DNA of 64,000 nt, from NCBI RefSeq assembly GCF_002891295.1, contig NZ_LGUI01000009.1, positions 248,001 to 312,000 on the forward strand, in the 5' to 3' direction. This document shows, one piece after another, positions 1-9,065 of the stretch (positions are counted from its first letter, which is position 1; every line of letters begins with the position of its first letter). The stretch is from Streptomyces eurocidicus (GTDB lineage Bacteria > Actinomycetota > Actinomycetes > Streptomycetales > Streptomycetaceae). Made by a program: the position numbers and the translations under genes. The notes beneath the pieces were generated by a model. That model was not told where the DNA came from, made no database searches, and was given only the letters and a program-made list of their open reading frames with translations.

Positions 1-1028
1 CCGTCAAGGTCCTCACCGGCGACCACCCGGGCACGGCCGCCCGCGCCTGCCGGGAGCTGGGCCTGGAGCCCGGCGAGGTCGTCACCGGCGACCGCCTCGA
101 CGGCCTGACCGGGTCCGAGCTGGCCGGTCTGGCCGCCGGGAGCACGGTCTTCGCGCGGTGCGCGCCCGAGCACAAGGCGCGGATCGTCGAGGCCCTGCGG
201 GAGGCGGGCCGGACCACGGGGTTCCTCGGCGACGGGGTCAACGACCTGGCGGCGCTGCGCTCCGCCGACGTGGGCGTCTGCCCCCGCGACGGCGTGGACG
301 TCGCGCGGGAGGCCGCCGACGTGGTGCTCGCGTCGAAGGACCTGACCGCCCTGGACCGGGCGATCGTCACCGGCCGGCGCAGCACCGGCAACATCGCCGC
401 CTACCTGCGGATCACGCTCTCCTCCAACCTCGGCAACGTCATCGCGATGCTGGTGGCCGGCCTGATGCTGCCGTTCCTGCCGATGCTGCCCGCGCAGGTC
501 CTCGTGCAGAACCTGTGCTTCGACGCCGCCCAGCTCGCCCTCGCCTTCGACCGGCCGGGCCCGGACGCCCACCGGCGCCCGGCGGTGCTGCGGCCCGGCG
601 CCCTGCTGCGCTTCATGACCGGCTTCGGGCTGCTCAACGCCGTCGCGGACCTGGCCACCTTCGGCGTGCTGGCGCTGGCCGTGCGGTCGCTGGGCGAGGA
701 GGAGGGGCAGGCCGCGTTCCACGCCGGGTGGTTCACGGAGAACCTGCTGACGCAGGCGCTGGTGATGCTGCTGCTGCGCTCGGGGCGCCGCGCGGCGGAG
801 GGCCGGGTGCCGGGGCCGATCCGGGTCGCGACGTCGGCGCTGGCGGTGGTGGGCCTGCTGCTGCCGTTGTCCCCGCTGGGCCCGGTGCTCGGGATGTCGG
901 CGTTGCCGCCGCTGTACTACGGGCTGATGGCGGTCGTGCTGGCGCTGTACGGGGCGGGGCTCACGGCGGCACGGCGACGCTTCGGGCCCCTGCCGGAGAC
1001 CACCCCGGCCGCACCCCGAACGGGCTGA
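1..1028 (+). CDS. mgtA: Magnesium-translocating P-type ATPase, C-terminal part (5' end cut by window)
   Basis: The open frame enters from the left edge (first full codon at 3) and gives 341 residues. It opens with the P-domain motif KVLTGDHPGTA and has the hinge motif FLGDGVND near residue 75. A C-terminal membrane part follows with several hydrophobic segments, including LPAQVLVQNLCFDAAQLA and HAGWFTENLLTQALV. These are typical of MgtA/MgtB-type (P3B) Mg2+ importers rather than Cu or Ca pumps. The phosphorylation DKTG site lies off the window. The pump would hydrolyse ATP at the inner face of the membrane to import Mg2+. It is convergent with the next gene, with a repeat-filled gap between. 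Confidence 0.85.
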   Translation, partial: VKVLTGDHPGTAARACRELGLEPGEVVTGDRLDGLTGSELAGLAAGSTVFARCAPEHKARIVEALREAGRTTGFLGDGVNDLAALRSADVGVCPRDGVDVAREAADVVLASKDLTALDRAIVTGRRSTGNIAAYLRITLSSNLGNVIAMLVAGLMLPFLPMLPAQVLVQNLCFDAAQLALAFDRPGPDAHRRPAVLRPGALLRFMTGFGLLNAVADLATFGVLALAVRSLGEEEGQAAFHAGWFTENLLTQALVMLLLRSGRRAAEGRVPGPIRVATSALAVVGLLLPLSPLGPVLGMSALPPLYYGLMAVVLALYGAGLTAARRRFGPLPETTPAAPRTG

Positions 1029-1045
1029 GGACCGGCCGAACGGGC

Positions 1046-1480
1046 GCCCGAGGACTCCGGGGGGCCAGGCCCCGGGAATTCCGGAACCCCACGCTTCCGG
1101 GCCTCCCGGAGCCCAGGGACCTCTCGGCCCCCGGACAAGCGGAGGGCCAGCCTGCCGGGCACCCGAGGCCCCCCGGAGAGTGGCCAGACCCCCGGGGACT
1201 TCGGAACCCCCACCTCCGGCCCCCCGGAGCCCAGGAACCTCTCGGCCCCCGGACAGGCGGAGGACCAGCCCACCGGACGCGCGAGGACTCCCCGGGGGGC
1301 CAGACCCTCGGGGATTCCGGAAACCCCCACGCTTCCGGCCCTTCTGCCCCGCCCAGGGACCTCTCACCCCCGGCGCTTCCGGACCTCCCGACCCCCAAGG
1401 GCCTCCCAGCCCCCCCACGCTTCCGGCCCCGGGCCGGGGCTTTCCCAAGCCTCCCGCAGGTCCTGAGCCTCTCGGCCCAG
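1046..1480. repeat. Imperfect tandem repeat, about 116-bp period
   Basis: Between the convergent 3' ends of the ATPase and the Gly-rich protein there are three recognisable copies and a fourth decayed one. The copies begin near 1046, 1162 and 1279, and remnants run to about 1480. Each has a GAGG..CCCGGGG stretch, then GGAACCCC(C)AC..TTCCGG, CCCGGAGCCCAGG and CCTCTCGGCCCCCGGAC. No gene fits the gap. The copies differ by small indels, so no common reading frame is kept. Confidence 0.7.
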
Positions 1481-1523
1481 GGCGGCCTCCCCCGATCTCC
1501 AGAAAAGAGGAGGCCGCACCCCG

Positions 1524-2882
1524 TCACCAGTCGCCGCCCCCGAACCCCCCGCCCCCGCCGTCGCCGAATCCGCCGCCGTCACCCCAGCCGCCGCCGAAGT
1601 CGTCCGTGTTGAAGTCCGAGCCCGTGTAGTCGCCGCCCTCCGGGCCGCCCGCCTCGGGCGAGGCCGCGTAGGCCGGACCGCTGAGCATCCCGCCCAGCAT
1701 GGTGCCCACGAGCAGGCCGGGCAGCAGGCCGCCGCCGAAGTAGCCGCCCGCCCAGGGGGCGTAGGCGGGGCCCGCGTTCCAGTACGGCTGTGGGCCGTCC
1801 GGGGTCCGCACCGTGCGGGACAGCGGCTCCTGGCCGTCGGCCACCCGGGCCGCGTCGGCCGCGCACGCCGGTACGGTCCGGACCGTACCGCCCGGGGGCG
1901 CCCACTCCACGTCCTGGACGGACGGGCCGTGGCGCGGGTCGAAGAAGCACGGCACGCGGCGCTCGGGCAGCGGGGCGCCCGTGCGGCGGGCGGCGAGGGT
2001 GGCCAGGGCGAAGCGGCCCTGGTCCAGCGTCCCGGTGACGGCCGTGACATCGGCCGGCACCTTCGCGGCGGCCATCTTGGACTTGGCCTCCTCGTAGGCG
2101 TCGAGCGCCGTCCCGTAGTCCTTGCGCATGGCGTCGTCGGCGCCGGTCTCGGAGGGGGAGAAGTCGAGCCGGTCGAGCTCCTCGCCGAAGGCGGTGATGT
2201 CCTCGTCGACGACGACGCGGAGGGCGTCGAGCTCGGCGCGCTCGCGCTCCTCCCGGCGCTTGCGGTTACGCCGGTAGAGGGCGTACGCGCCCGCGCCGCC
2301 CGCGACGACGACCGCGCCGCCGGTGATCAGGCCGGTGGCCGAGACCCCGGAGTCGGAGTCGCCCCAGGAACCGGGCTCGCTGCCCTTGGCCTGCCGGTCG
2401 GCCTGGTCGACGAAGCTGTTGAGCTGGGTCTTCGCGTCGCCGCCGGACCGCTGGACGGAACCCGTGAGATTACGGATGGCGGCCACCGACATCACCTTGC
2501 GGTCGGCGTGGGCGTTGAACTCGGTGCCGCGGTGGATGACGTAGACCCCGGCGATGCCGACCTTGGAGCGCAGGTCCTGGAAGACCGTCGCCTTGGGGTA
2601 GTCGTCGGTGGCGGGCAGGACGGCCACGAAGACCGGCTTCCCCGCGTCCCTGATCTTCTTCGCCAGCGCCTCGGCGTCGGCGGCCGGCAGCTGGGCGTCG
2701 GCCCGGGGGTCGACGTAGACGGGCCCCTTCTTGAGCACCTCGGCCGCGGCGTCGAGGCCGGTGGCGGTGGTACCGGGGTCGGCGTGCGCGGCGGGGGCGG
2801 AGAACGCCGCGCCGGCCAACGCGATCAAGGCGGCGATCAGGACCAGCAGCGGCCTGGGCAGCGCCCGGTGGGTGGCGGACAT
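1524..2882 (-). CDS. Secreted, membrane-anchored protein with TPM-like N-terminal domain and Gly-rich tail
   Basis: The product has 452 residues from the ATG at 2882, which sits 7 nt after a GAGGAG ribosome site; a longer frame upstream has no such site. The parts in order are a signal peptide (about 1-35, ending APAAHADP), an extracellular alpha/beta domain of about 130 residues resembling TPM-type domains, and a membrane helix (ITGGAVVVAGGAGAYALY) followed by RRNRKRR. A cytoplasmic helical and Pro-rich part and a C-terminal tail of Gly, Asp and Phe complete it. The topology suggests a cell-envelope protein. The biochemical role is unknown and the TPM assignment is tentative. Confidence 0.6.
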   Translation of the reverse strand: MSATHRALPRPLLVLIAALIALAGAAFSAPAAHADPGTTATGLDAAAEVLKKGPVYVDPRADAQLPAADAEALAKKIRDAGKPVFVAVLPATDDYPKATVFQDLRSKVGIAGVYVIHRGTEFNAHADRKVMSVAAIRNLTGSVQRSGGDAKTQLNSFVDQADRQAKGSEPGSWGDSDSGVSATGLITGGAVVVAGGAGAYALYRRNRKRREERERAELDALRVVVDEDITAFGEELDRLDFSPSETGADDAMRKDYGTALDAYEEAKSKMAAAKVPADVTAVTGTLDQGRFALATLAARRTGAPLPERRVPCFFDPRHGPSVQDVEWAPPGGTVRTVPACAADAARVADGQEPLSRTVRTPDGPQPYWNAGPAYAPWAGGYFGGGLLPGLLVGTMLGGMLSGPAYAASPEAGGPEGGDYTGSDFNTDDFGGGWGDGGGFGDGGGGGFGGGDW

Positions 2883-3049
2883 GGCGTTGCTCCTCGGAGA
2901 AGGACTGCTCGAAGAAGGGATCAACGGACTCTCACTCTGCGCTTACCACGAAAACGGATCAATCAGGCACGGCGTTCCCCCCTCGCCCCCCGCATTCCCC
3001 TGCCCGGCCGGGGCACATCCATGTCCCCGGCCGGCCGGCGGGCGCGCTC

Positions 3050-4558
3050 TCAGCCGTACGAGAGGTCGGCGCAGGGGTCGTCGTCGGCCGACCGGGCCCG
3101 CGCCTTGGTCTCCGGGGAGGGCGTGCCGGAAGGGTCCGGGGGCGGCGTGCCGGAAGGGTCCGGGGACGGCTCCGCGCCCGGGGTCGGCGCTGCCGCGTAA
3201 TCCCTCCCGAGGGTGACGGAGATGCCGTCCGCGGCGTCGCCCCGGACGTACGCGCCCGGGAACATCCGGGCGAGGGCGTGGGCGCGGCCCGCCTGGCCGG
3301 GGCCGAAGGCGATCACGGTGGTCGCCTGGTCGCGCCCGTGCGCGGTGGTGGTGCCCGTGACGGTGAAGCCGCGCTCCTCAAGGGCCGCGGCGGCACGGGC
3401 GGCGAGGCCGGTGACGGTGGTGCCGTTGGCGACGGAGACCCGCGTCCCCTCGCCCTTGACCGGCGCGGCGGCCTCCGCCTGGGCGGCCCCGCCGCCCGCA
3501 CCGCCGGCGGATCCGCGCCCCTTCCCCGTCGCGTCCTGGCCGTCGATCGTGCGGTCGGCCTTGAGGGAGGCCCACAGCGCGTCGGCGTCGGGCTGGACGA
3601 TGTCGACGCGGTCCCCCGCGTAACGCCAGGGGACGGTGACGAACTTGATGTCGTGCAGGTCGATGTGTTTGAGCGACATCGCGAAGGAGATCAGCTTGTC
3701 GGCCGAGCCCAGACCGGGGTCGACGGTCATCGACTTGGTGGCCGCGTCGGCCAGCGGCAGCAGCGTCGTCGGGTTGAGGCCCTGCGACCGCACCTTCTTG
3801 ATCATGCTGGAGACGAACGCCTGCTGCCGCTGGATGCGGCCGATGTCGGAGCCGTCGCCGATGCCGTGGCGCACGCGGACGTAGTCCAGCGCCTTCCGGC
3901 CCGAGACGCTCTGCTGCCCCCGGGGGAAGAGGAGGTCGCCGCGGGTGCCGAGGTGGGGGTTGAGGTCCCCCGCGTAGACGTCCTTGGGGACGCACACCTG
4001 GACGCCGCCCACGGCCGAGGTCATCGCGGAGAAGCCCTCGAAGTCGACGACGACCGTGTGGTCGACCCGCAGGCCGGTGAGCTTCTCGACGGTGTTCTGG
4101 GTGCAGGCCGGGTTGCCCTTGGCCGACTCCCCCACGGAGAAGGCGGAGTTGAACATCGCCCGGGTGCGCGGGGGCGTCCAGGTGCCGTCGGGCAGCCGGC
4201 AGGGCGGGATGTCCACGAGGGTGTCGCGGGGGATGGAGACCCCGACGGCGTGTTTGCGGTCGCCGTAGACGTGCAGCAGGAAGGCGGTGTCCGAGCGGCC
4301 CACGTCCCCTTCGCCGCCGCCCAGCCCGCTGTTCCCGCCGGAGCGCGAGTCCGAGCCGATGACCAGGACGTTCTGCCCGGCGGCCCCGGCGCCGGGCCGG
4401 TCGTCGGAGAGGCCGTCCGCGTCGAAGGTGCTGATGTTGCCGTTGAGTTTGAGGTAGACCCAGCCGGCCCCGGCGGTCAGCAGCATCAGCAGCGACACCA
4501 GGACGACCGCGGGGATCCGCATCCGGTGGGGTCCGCCCTTCCCTCGGGTGCCAGTCAT
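3050..4558 (-). CDS. LytR-CpsA-Psr (LCP) family cell-wall polymer ligase with LytR_C domain
   Basis: 502 residues. There is a short basic N-terminus, one membrane helix (about 13-36), then an LCP domain with the marks NVLVIGSDSR, SIPRDTLVDIP, VDFEGF and DYVRVRHGIGDGSDIGRIQRQ. The Asp and Arg residues bind polyprenyl-pyrophosphate and Mg2+. A C-terminal LytR_C domain starts around VSVANGTTVTGLA. LCP enzymes transfer glycopolymers such as teichoic acids from lipid carrier to peptidoglycan outside the membrane. The tail has a short duplicated SGTP-type segment coded by a repeated GTGCCGGAAGGGTCCGG. The gene is divergent from tatA. Confidence 0.9.
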   Translation of the reverse strand: MTGTRGKGGPHRMRIPAVVLVSLLMLLTAGAGWVYLKLNGNISTFDADGLSDDRPGAGAAGQNVLVIGSDSRSGGNSGLGGGEGDVGRSDTAFLLHVYGDRKHAVGVSIPRDTLVDIPPCRLPDGTWTPPRTRAMFNSAFSVGESAKGNPACTQNTVEKLTGLRVDHTVVVDFEGFSAMTSAVGGVQVCVPKDVYAGDLNPHLGTRGDLLFPRGQQSVSGRKALDYVRVRHGIGDGSDIGRIQRQQAFVSSMIKKVRSQGLNPTTLLPLADAATKSMTVDPGLGSADKLISFAMSLKHIDLHDIKFVTVPWRYAGDRVDIVQPDADALWASLKADRTIDGQDATGKGRGSAGGAGGGAAQAEAAAPVKGEGTRVSVANGTTVTGLAARAAAALEERGFTVTGTTTAHGRDQATTVIAFGPGQAGRAHALARMFPGAYVRGDAADGISVTLGRDYAAAPTPGAEPSPDPSGTPPPDPSGTPSPETKARARSADDDPCADLSYG

Positions 4559-4738
4559 CTACGAGCCCTCATCTACTCCCCCGGTACTCCCCGGCGCCTG
4601 CCCTGTCGTCCGCATAGACGGCCGGGAGACCACTTTGGTTGTCCAGTTGCGCAATCTGGCAAGTATGGTGAACGGGTACCCCGGCGCCGTCCGGCGTCAC
4701 CACCCGACACCGCTGAACCGAAGAGAGGTGCGGCCCTC

Positions 4739-4936
4739 ATGCTGCGCAACGCCCTGGAGCCCTGGCACATCCTCGTGGTCGTAGTCGTCCTGGTCGTCCT
4801 GTTCGGCTCCAAGAAGCTGCCGGACACCGCCCGGTCGCTGGGCAAGTCGATGCGCATCCTCAAGAGCGAGGCCAAGGCGCTGCGCACGGACGACGCCGCG
4901 GCGGCCCCCGCGCCCTCCGCCGACAGCCCGCGGTGA
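4739..4936 (+). CDS. tatA: Sec-independent protein translocase subunit TatA
   Basis: 65 residues, normal for the family. A short N-terminal stretch is followed by a membrane helix (about 11-22), the hinge LFGSKKLPDTARSLGKSMR, an amphipathic helix and an acidic/Ala tail. TatA oligomerises to let folded proteins with twin-arginine signals cross the membrane. An AGAGAGG site precedes the ATG. The next gene codes for a phosphatase whose signal peptide has RRR, so it may be a Tat substrate, but the two are probably separate units because a likely regulatory site lies between them. TatB and TatC are not in the window. Confidence 0.9.
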   Translation: MLRNALEPWHILVVVVVLVVLFGSKKLPDTARSLGKSMRILKSEAKALRTDDAAAAPAPSADSPR

Positions 4937-4971
4937 CCTCGGCGTCACCTGGACGTCCTCCGCGGTACACC
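4932..4971 (+). promoter_or_regulatory. Candidate PHO box (PhoP binding site) upstream of alkaline phosphatase
   Basis: Four 7-mers resembling GTTCACC lie at exact 11-nt steps: GGTGACC (4932), CGTCACC (4943), CGTCCTC (4954) and GTACACC (4965). Streptomyces PhoP binds 11-nt direct repeats of this kind. The site sits 60-100 nt before the phosphatase start and overlaps the tatA stop. The matches are 3 to 6 of 7 and the third unit is weak. Confidence 0.5.
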
Positions 4972-5030
4972 CACCCCTGGTGAGCTTCGTGCGGCCGGGC
5001 ATCCCGCCCGGGCTCTGAGGAGGAAACACC

Positions 5031-6410
5031 ATGGGTTCTCGTCCGTACCGGCGCCGTCTCGCCTGGGGTGCCGCCGCGCTGCTCGCCGCCGGGGTCGCGG
5101 TACCGGCCGCGTACGCCGCGTCGGACTCGGGCGACGCGTCCGGCCGGGAGGCCGCCGCCGCGCCGTTCGCGGGCCACGGCGCCCAGAAGGCCAAGAACGT
5201 CATCCTGCTCATCGGCGACGGCATGGGTGACTCGGAGGTCACCCTGGCCCGTGACTACACCGTGGGCGCGGCGGGCCGGCTGAACATGGACAAGTTCCCG
5301 CTCACCGGCGCGTACACCACGTACTCCGTGGACAAGAACGGCAAGCCGGACTACGTCACCGACTCCGCCGCCAGCGGCACCGGCTGGGCGACCGGCCAGA
5401 AGACCGTCAACGGCCGGATATCCAAGTCCCCCGGCACCGACAAGCCGATGACGACGATCCTGGAGCTGGCCCAGCGCAACGGCCTGGCGACCGGCAGCGT
5501 CACCACCGCCGAGCTCACCGACGCCACCCCGGCCGTGCTCGCCTCGCACGCCACCGACCGCAGCTGCGCGGGCCCGAACGACATGAAGGCGTGCCCGAAC
5601 GACACGATCGCCAAGGGCGGCCCGGGCTCGATCGCCGAGCAGAGCGTGAACCACAAGGTGGACGTGCTGCTGGGCGGCGGCAAGGCCCGCTTCGACCAGA
5701 AGATCTCCGAGGGCCGCTTCAAGGGCGCGACCGTCACCCAGCAGGCCGAGAAGCTCGGCTACCAGGTGGTGACCGACGACAAGGGCCTCAAGAACGCCCG
5801 GCCCGGCAAGCCCGTCCTCGGCCTCTTCGCCGACGGCAACGTCCCCGTCGAGTGGACCGGCAAGGCCGCGGCCCAGGGCGGCACCGAGCCGCAGCGCTGT
5901 GTGACGAGCAACCCGGAGCGCAAGGCGGGCACGCCGAGCCTGGACGACCAGACCCGCAAGGCGCTCCAGCTGCTGGAGGCCAAGCAGAAGGGCTCCAAGA
6001 AGGGCTTCTTCCTCCAGGTCGAGGGCGCCTCGATCGACAAGCGCGACCACGCCGCCGACCCCTGCGGCCAGATCGGCGAGACCGCCGCCCTGGACCGGGC
6101 GGTGAAGGTGGCCCGCGCGTACGCCGCCGCCCACCCGGACACGCTCGTGGTCACCACGGCCGACCACGCCCACACCAGCCAGATCGTGCCGCTGGAGGCC
6201 ACCCCGCCCGGGCTGTCCTCAACCCTGGTCACGAACGAGGGCGGGCAGCTGAAGGTCAACTACTCCACCAACACCCCGGGCAAGGCGCAGGAGCACACCG
6301 GCACCCAGGTGCGCATCGCGGCGCAGGGCCCGCAGGCCGAGCGGGTGCTCGGGGTGACCGACCAGACCCAGCTCTTCACCACCATCCGCTCGGCGCTCAC
6401 CCTGCGCTGA
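5031..6410 (+). CDS. phoA: Secreted alkaline phosphatase (PhoA superfamily)
   Basis: 459 residues after GAGGAGG and ATG. The signal peptide has YRRRLAWGAA, a hydrophobic core and AYAAS, so Tat export is likely. The mature enzyme shows the metal motif ILLIGDGMGDSE, the nucleophile motif DSAAS (about 110-114, last Ser phosphorylated), VEGASIDKRDHAADP and the late TTADHAHTS. These residues hold two Zn and one Mg. It would release phosphate from monoesters outside the cell. A candidate PHO box lies upstream, as expected for a phosphate-starvation gene, and tatA is immediately upstream. Confidence 0.9.
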   Translation: MGSRPYRRRLAWGAAALLAAGVAVPAAYAASDSGDASGREAAAAPFAGHGAQKAKNVILLIGDGMGDSEVTLARDYTVGAAGRLNMDKFPLTGAYTTYSVDKNGKPDYVTDSAASGTGWATGQKTVNGRISKSPGTDKPMTTILELAQRNGLATGSVTTAELTDATPAVLASHATDRSCAGPNDMKACPNDTIAKGGPGSIAEQSVNHKVDVLLGGGKARFDQKISEGRFKGATVTQQAEKLGYQVVTDDKGLKNARPGKPVLGLFADGNVPVEWTGKAAAQGGTEPQRCVTSNPERKAGTPSLDDQTRKALQLLEAKQKGSKKGFFLQVEGASIDKRDHAADPCGQIGETAALDRAVKVARAYAAAHPDTLVVTTADHAHTSQIVPLEATPPGLSSTLVTNEGGQLKVNYSTNTPGKAQEHTGTQVRIAAQGPQAERVLGVTDQTQLFTTIRSALTLR

Positions 6411-6624
6411 GCCCGGTCCGGGGGCGTCCCGGACCCCTTCCGCCACCGGCCCGGCAAGGGGCCGCGGGGGCAGGTGCCCGGCCGTGCGACACGGCCGGGC
6501 CCTGAGGTTTGTGCCAGTTATCGGGCCCGAACATTGGCGGATCACATACCCCGTACGAACCGAGTACCGTCGAGACTGTTGGTTCCCGTACCAGCTTGCC
6601 CGCCCCGCGCAGGAGGAACCGCCG

Positions 6625-7563
6625 ATGACCGGGTCCCGCGTACTCGCCCTCGGCCACTACCAGCCCGCCAGAGTGCTGACCAACGACGAGCTGGCCGCCA
6701 TGGTGGACACCAGCGACGAGTGGATCCGCTCCCGCGTCGGCATCCGCACCCGGCGCGTCGCCGAGCCGGACGAGACGGTCGCCTCCATGGCCACGGAGGC
6801 CGCCGGCAAGGCCCTCGCGAACAGCGGCCTCGCGGCGGACGCCATCGACCTCGTCCTCGTCGCCACCTGCACCGCGGACGACCGCAGCCCGAACACGGCC
6901 GCGCGGGTCGCCGCCGCGCTGGGGCTCGCCGCCCCGGCCACGATGGACGTCAACGTCGTCTGCTCCGGCTTCACCCACGCGCTGGCCTCCGCCGACCATG
7001 CGATCCGGGCCGGCGCCGCGACGAACGCGCTGGTCATCGGCGTGGAGAAGTTCACCTCGGTCGCCGACTGGACCGACCGCACCACCTGTGTCCTGGTCGG
7101 CGACGGCGCGGGCGCCGCCGTGGTCACGGCCTCGGACGAGCCGGGGATCGGCCCGGTCGTCTGGGGCTCGGTGCCCGGCATGGGGCACGCCGTCCGGATC
7201 GAGGGCACCCCGTCCCGCTTCGCCCAGGAGGGCCAGTCCGTCTACCGCTGGGCCACGACCCAGCTCCCGCCGATCGCCCGCCGGGTCTGCGAGCGGGCCG
7301 GGGTCGCGCCGGAGGAGCTGGCGGCGGTCGTCCTGCACCAGGCGAACCTGCGGATCATCGAGCCGGTGGCGCGGAAGCTGGGGGCGGTGAACGCGATCGT
7401 GGCGACGGATGTGACGGAGTCGGGGAACACGTCGGCGGCGAGCATTCCGCTGGCGCTGTCGAAGCTGGTGGCGCGGGGCGAGATTCCGCATGGGGCGCCG
7501 GTTCTGCTGTTCGGCTTCGGCGGGAACCTGTCGTACGCGGGCCAGGTCATCCGCTGCCCGTAG
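6625..7563 (+). CDS. fabH: Beta-ketoacyl-ACP synthase III family protein (FabH paralogue)
   Basis: 312 residues from the ATG at 6625, behind AGGAGGAACCGCCG; the frame extends upstream but without a ribosome site. The thiolase-fold triad is in place: Cys113 in VVCSGF, His238 in VLHQANLRI and Asn268 in ESGNTS. It also has DEWIRSRVGIRTR and the final FGFGGNLSYA. KAS III condenses an acyl-CoA starter with malonyl-ACP to begin fatty-acid chains. The gene stands alone, away from fabD, acpP and fabF, so it is probably a second copy, perhaps with a different starter choice. Confidence 0.85.
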   Translation: MTGSRVLALGHYQPARVLTNDELAAMVDTSDEWIRSRVGIRTRRVAEPDETVASMATEAAGKALANSGLAADAIDLVLVATCTADDRSPNTAARVAAALGLAAPATMDVNVVCSGFTHALASADHAIRAGAATNALVIGVEKFTSVADWTDRTTCVLVGDGAGAAVVTASDEPGIGPVVWGSVPGMGHAVRIEGTPSRFAQEGQSVYRWATTQLPPIARRVCERAGVAPEELAAVVLHQANLRIIEPVARKLGAVNAIVATDVTESGNTSAASIPLALSKLVARGEIPHGAPVLLFGFGGNLSYAGQVIRCP

Positions 7564-7569
7564 CCGCGC

Positions 7570-7868
7570 CCCTGCGGGGGGCGTTTCCCCAGCCCCGCCC
7601 CTTCCCGCAGTATCCGATGTGCGGCTCCGCCGCGCGGGGGGCTCCGCCCCGGACCCCGGTCCTCAAACTCCCCCAGCTACCGCTGGGGGTGCCCCCAGGA
7701 GGTGCCCCCAGACGGGCTGATTTGTTGCCCCGGATCGGGCGGAAAGCCGAGCTCGGACAGGGGCGAAAATCCAGCCCGGCCGGCGCTTGAGGCCACCGCG
7801 CGTCAGCGCGGAACGGGGGCCCGGGGCGCCAGCCCCGGTTGCGGGAAGGGGCGGGGTGGGGAAAAGCC
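7570..7868. repeat. Dispersed GC-rich intergenic element, copy 1
   Basis: The gap between the convergent FabH and small zinc-type gene is filled by an element. Its left arm has CCCCGCCCCTTCCCG and its right arm CGGGAAGGGGCGGGG, inverted to each other. Inside are TGCGGCTCCGCCGCGC, GGGGCTCCGCCCC-like hairpins, CCCCCAGCTACCGCTGGGGG and CCGGCGCTTGAGG. The left third is the reverse complement of the right end of the copy at 19806-20065. It may act as a two-way terminator. Confidence 0.75.
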
Positions 7869-7874
7869 CCCCGC

Positions 7875-8090
7875 CTACGGCGACTCCCGCAGATACAGCG
7901 CCCCGCACGAATGGCAGACCGGCACACTCCCCCAGTCATCCGCCGAACGCGTCGCCGCCGCAGGCGAAAGCTCCCGCCCGCACATCCCCGTCGCCTCGTC
8001 CTCCCGGACGACATGCCACGTCTTGACGACCGCGTCCGCGTCCTCCGGCGAGAACCCGTCCACGTACTCCGCGCGAAGCTCGTGCTCCAT
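7875..8090 (-). CDS. Small hypothetical protein with Cys residues (possible Zn site)
   Basis: 71 residues from the ATG at 8090, preceded by GAGGAGGTGCCTC; an upstream in-frame start at 8129 is less likely. The sequence has one Cys in TGMCGREL and a CxxC in PVCHSCGALYL, which could bind a metal. There is no signal peptide or membrane segment. It lies 63 bp downstream of glutaminase on the same strand and may be cotranscribed. Function not recognised. Confidence 0.6.
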   Translation of the reverse strand: MEHELRAEYVDGFSPEDADAVVKTWHVVREDEATGMCGRELSPAAATRSADDWGSVPVCHSCGALYLRESP

Positions 8091-8153
8091 GAGGCACCTC
8101 CTCGTCCACGATGGGGGACGGCGCGGCACCTCGCCACCGCGCGGGGCCGGGGG

Positions 8154-9065
8154 TCAGAACACCGACCAGCCCGTCAGCGTCGTGAAGTGGTCCAGCGCGG
8201 CCACGCCCGCCACCGAGTTCCCCCGGGTGTCCAGGCCGGGGCTCCACACACAGAGCGTGCAGCGGCCCGGTATGACGGCGACGATGCCGCCGCCCACCCC
8301 GCTCTTGCCGGGCAGGCCCACGCGGTAGGCGAAGTCGCCGGCGGCGTCGTACGTCCCGCAGGTGAGCATGACCGCGTTGATCTGCTTGGCCTCGCGGCGC
8401 GGCAGCAGGCGGGTGCCGTCGGCGCGCAGCCCGTGGCGGGCCAGGAAGCCGCTCGCCAGGGCGAGGTCGCGGCAGCTCATCTCGATGGAGCACTGCCAGA
8501 AGTAGTGCTCCAGGACCGTGGGGACGGGGTTGTCGAGGTTGCCGTAGCTGGCCATGAAGTGGGCCAGGGCCGCGTTGCGGTCGCCGTGCTCGGTCTCGGA
8601 GGCCGCGACGGCCGGGTCGAAGGCGACGTCGGGGTTGCCGCTCTCCGCGCGCAGGAACTCCAGCATCGTGGTGCTGGCGTCGCCGGTCAGGGTCTGGAGC
8701 CGGTCGGTGACGACGAGGGCGCCCGCGTTGATGAACGGGTTACGCGGGATGCCGTTCTCGTATTCGAGTTGCACCAGGGAGTTGAAGGGGTTTCCGGACG
8801 GTTCTGTCCCGACCCGCTCCCAGATCCGCCCGCCCCCCTCCGCCAGGACCAGCGCGAGGCTGAACGCCTTGGAGATCGACTGCACGGAGAACGGGTGTTC
8901 CCAGTCGCCCACGCCGTACACCCCGCCGTCGACGTCGACGACCGCCATCCCGAAGCGCCCGGTGTCCACTCCGGCGAGGGCGGGGATGTAGTCGGCCACC
9001 TGGCCACGGCCCACCAGCGGGCGCGCGAACGCGGCGACCTCTTCGAGAACGGCCTGGTAGTCCAC
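8154..9065 (-). CDS. glsA: Glutaminase (serine-dependent beta-lactamase fold)
   Basis: 303 residues from the GTG at 9065 (VDYQAVLEEV). It shows the family marks ADYIPALAGVD, the catalytic S-x-x-K in VQSISKAF near residue 63, NPFINAGALVV, MASYGNLDNP and LPGKSGVGGGI. The enzyme hydrolyses glutamine to glutamate and ammonia in the cytoplasm. The start has little Shine-Dalgarno match; the in-frame extension to 10247 is a GC-driven open frame over the amidase and desulfhydrase genes. It is divergent from the amidase. Confidence 0.93.
   Translation of the reverse strand: MDYQAVLEEVAAFARPLVGRGQVADYIPALAGVDTGRFGMAVVDVDGGVYGVGDWEHPFSVQSISKAFSLALVLAEGGGRIWERVGTEPSGNPFNSLVQLEYENGIPRNPFINAGALVVTDRLQTLTGDASTTMLEFLRAESGNPDVAFDPAVAASETEHGDRNAALAHFMASYGNLDNPVPTVLEHYFWQCSIEMSCRDLALASGFLARHGLRADGTRLLPRREAKQINAVMLTCGTYDAAGDFAYRVGLPGKSGVGGGIVAVIPGRCTLCVWSPGLDTRGNSVAGVAALDHFTTLTGWSVF

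Noticed and set aside
1046..1480. CRISPR array
   Set aside because: The repeats are about 116 bp, contiguous and decayed, with no spacers and no cas genes in the window.
158..1612. 484-residue open frame overlapping the Mg2+ ATPase
   Set aside because: It reads the ATPase in another frame and then the 116-bp repeats; composition is Arg/Pro/Gly noise with no domain.
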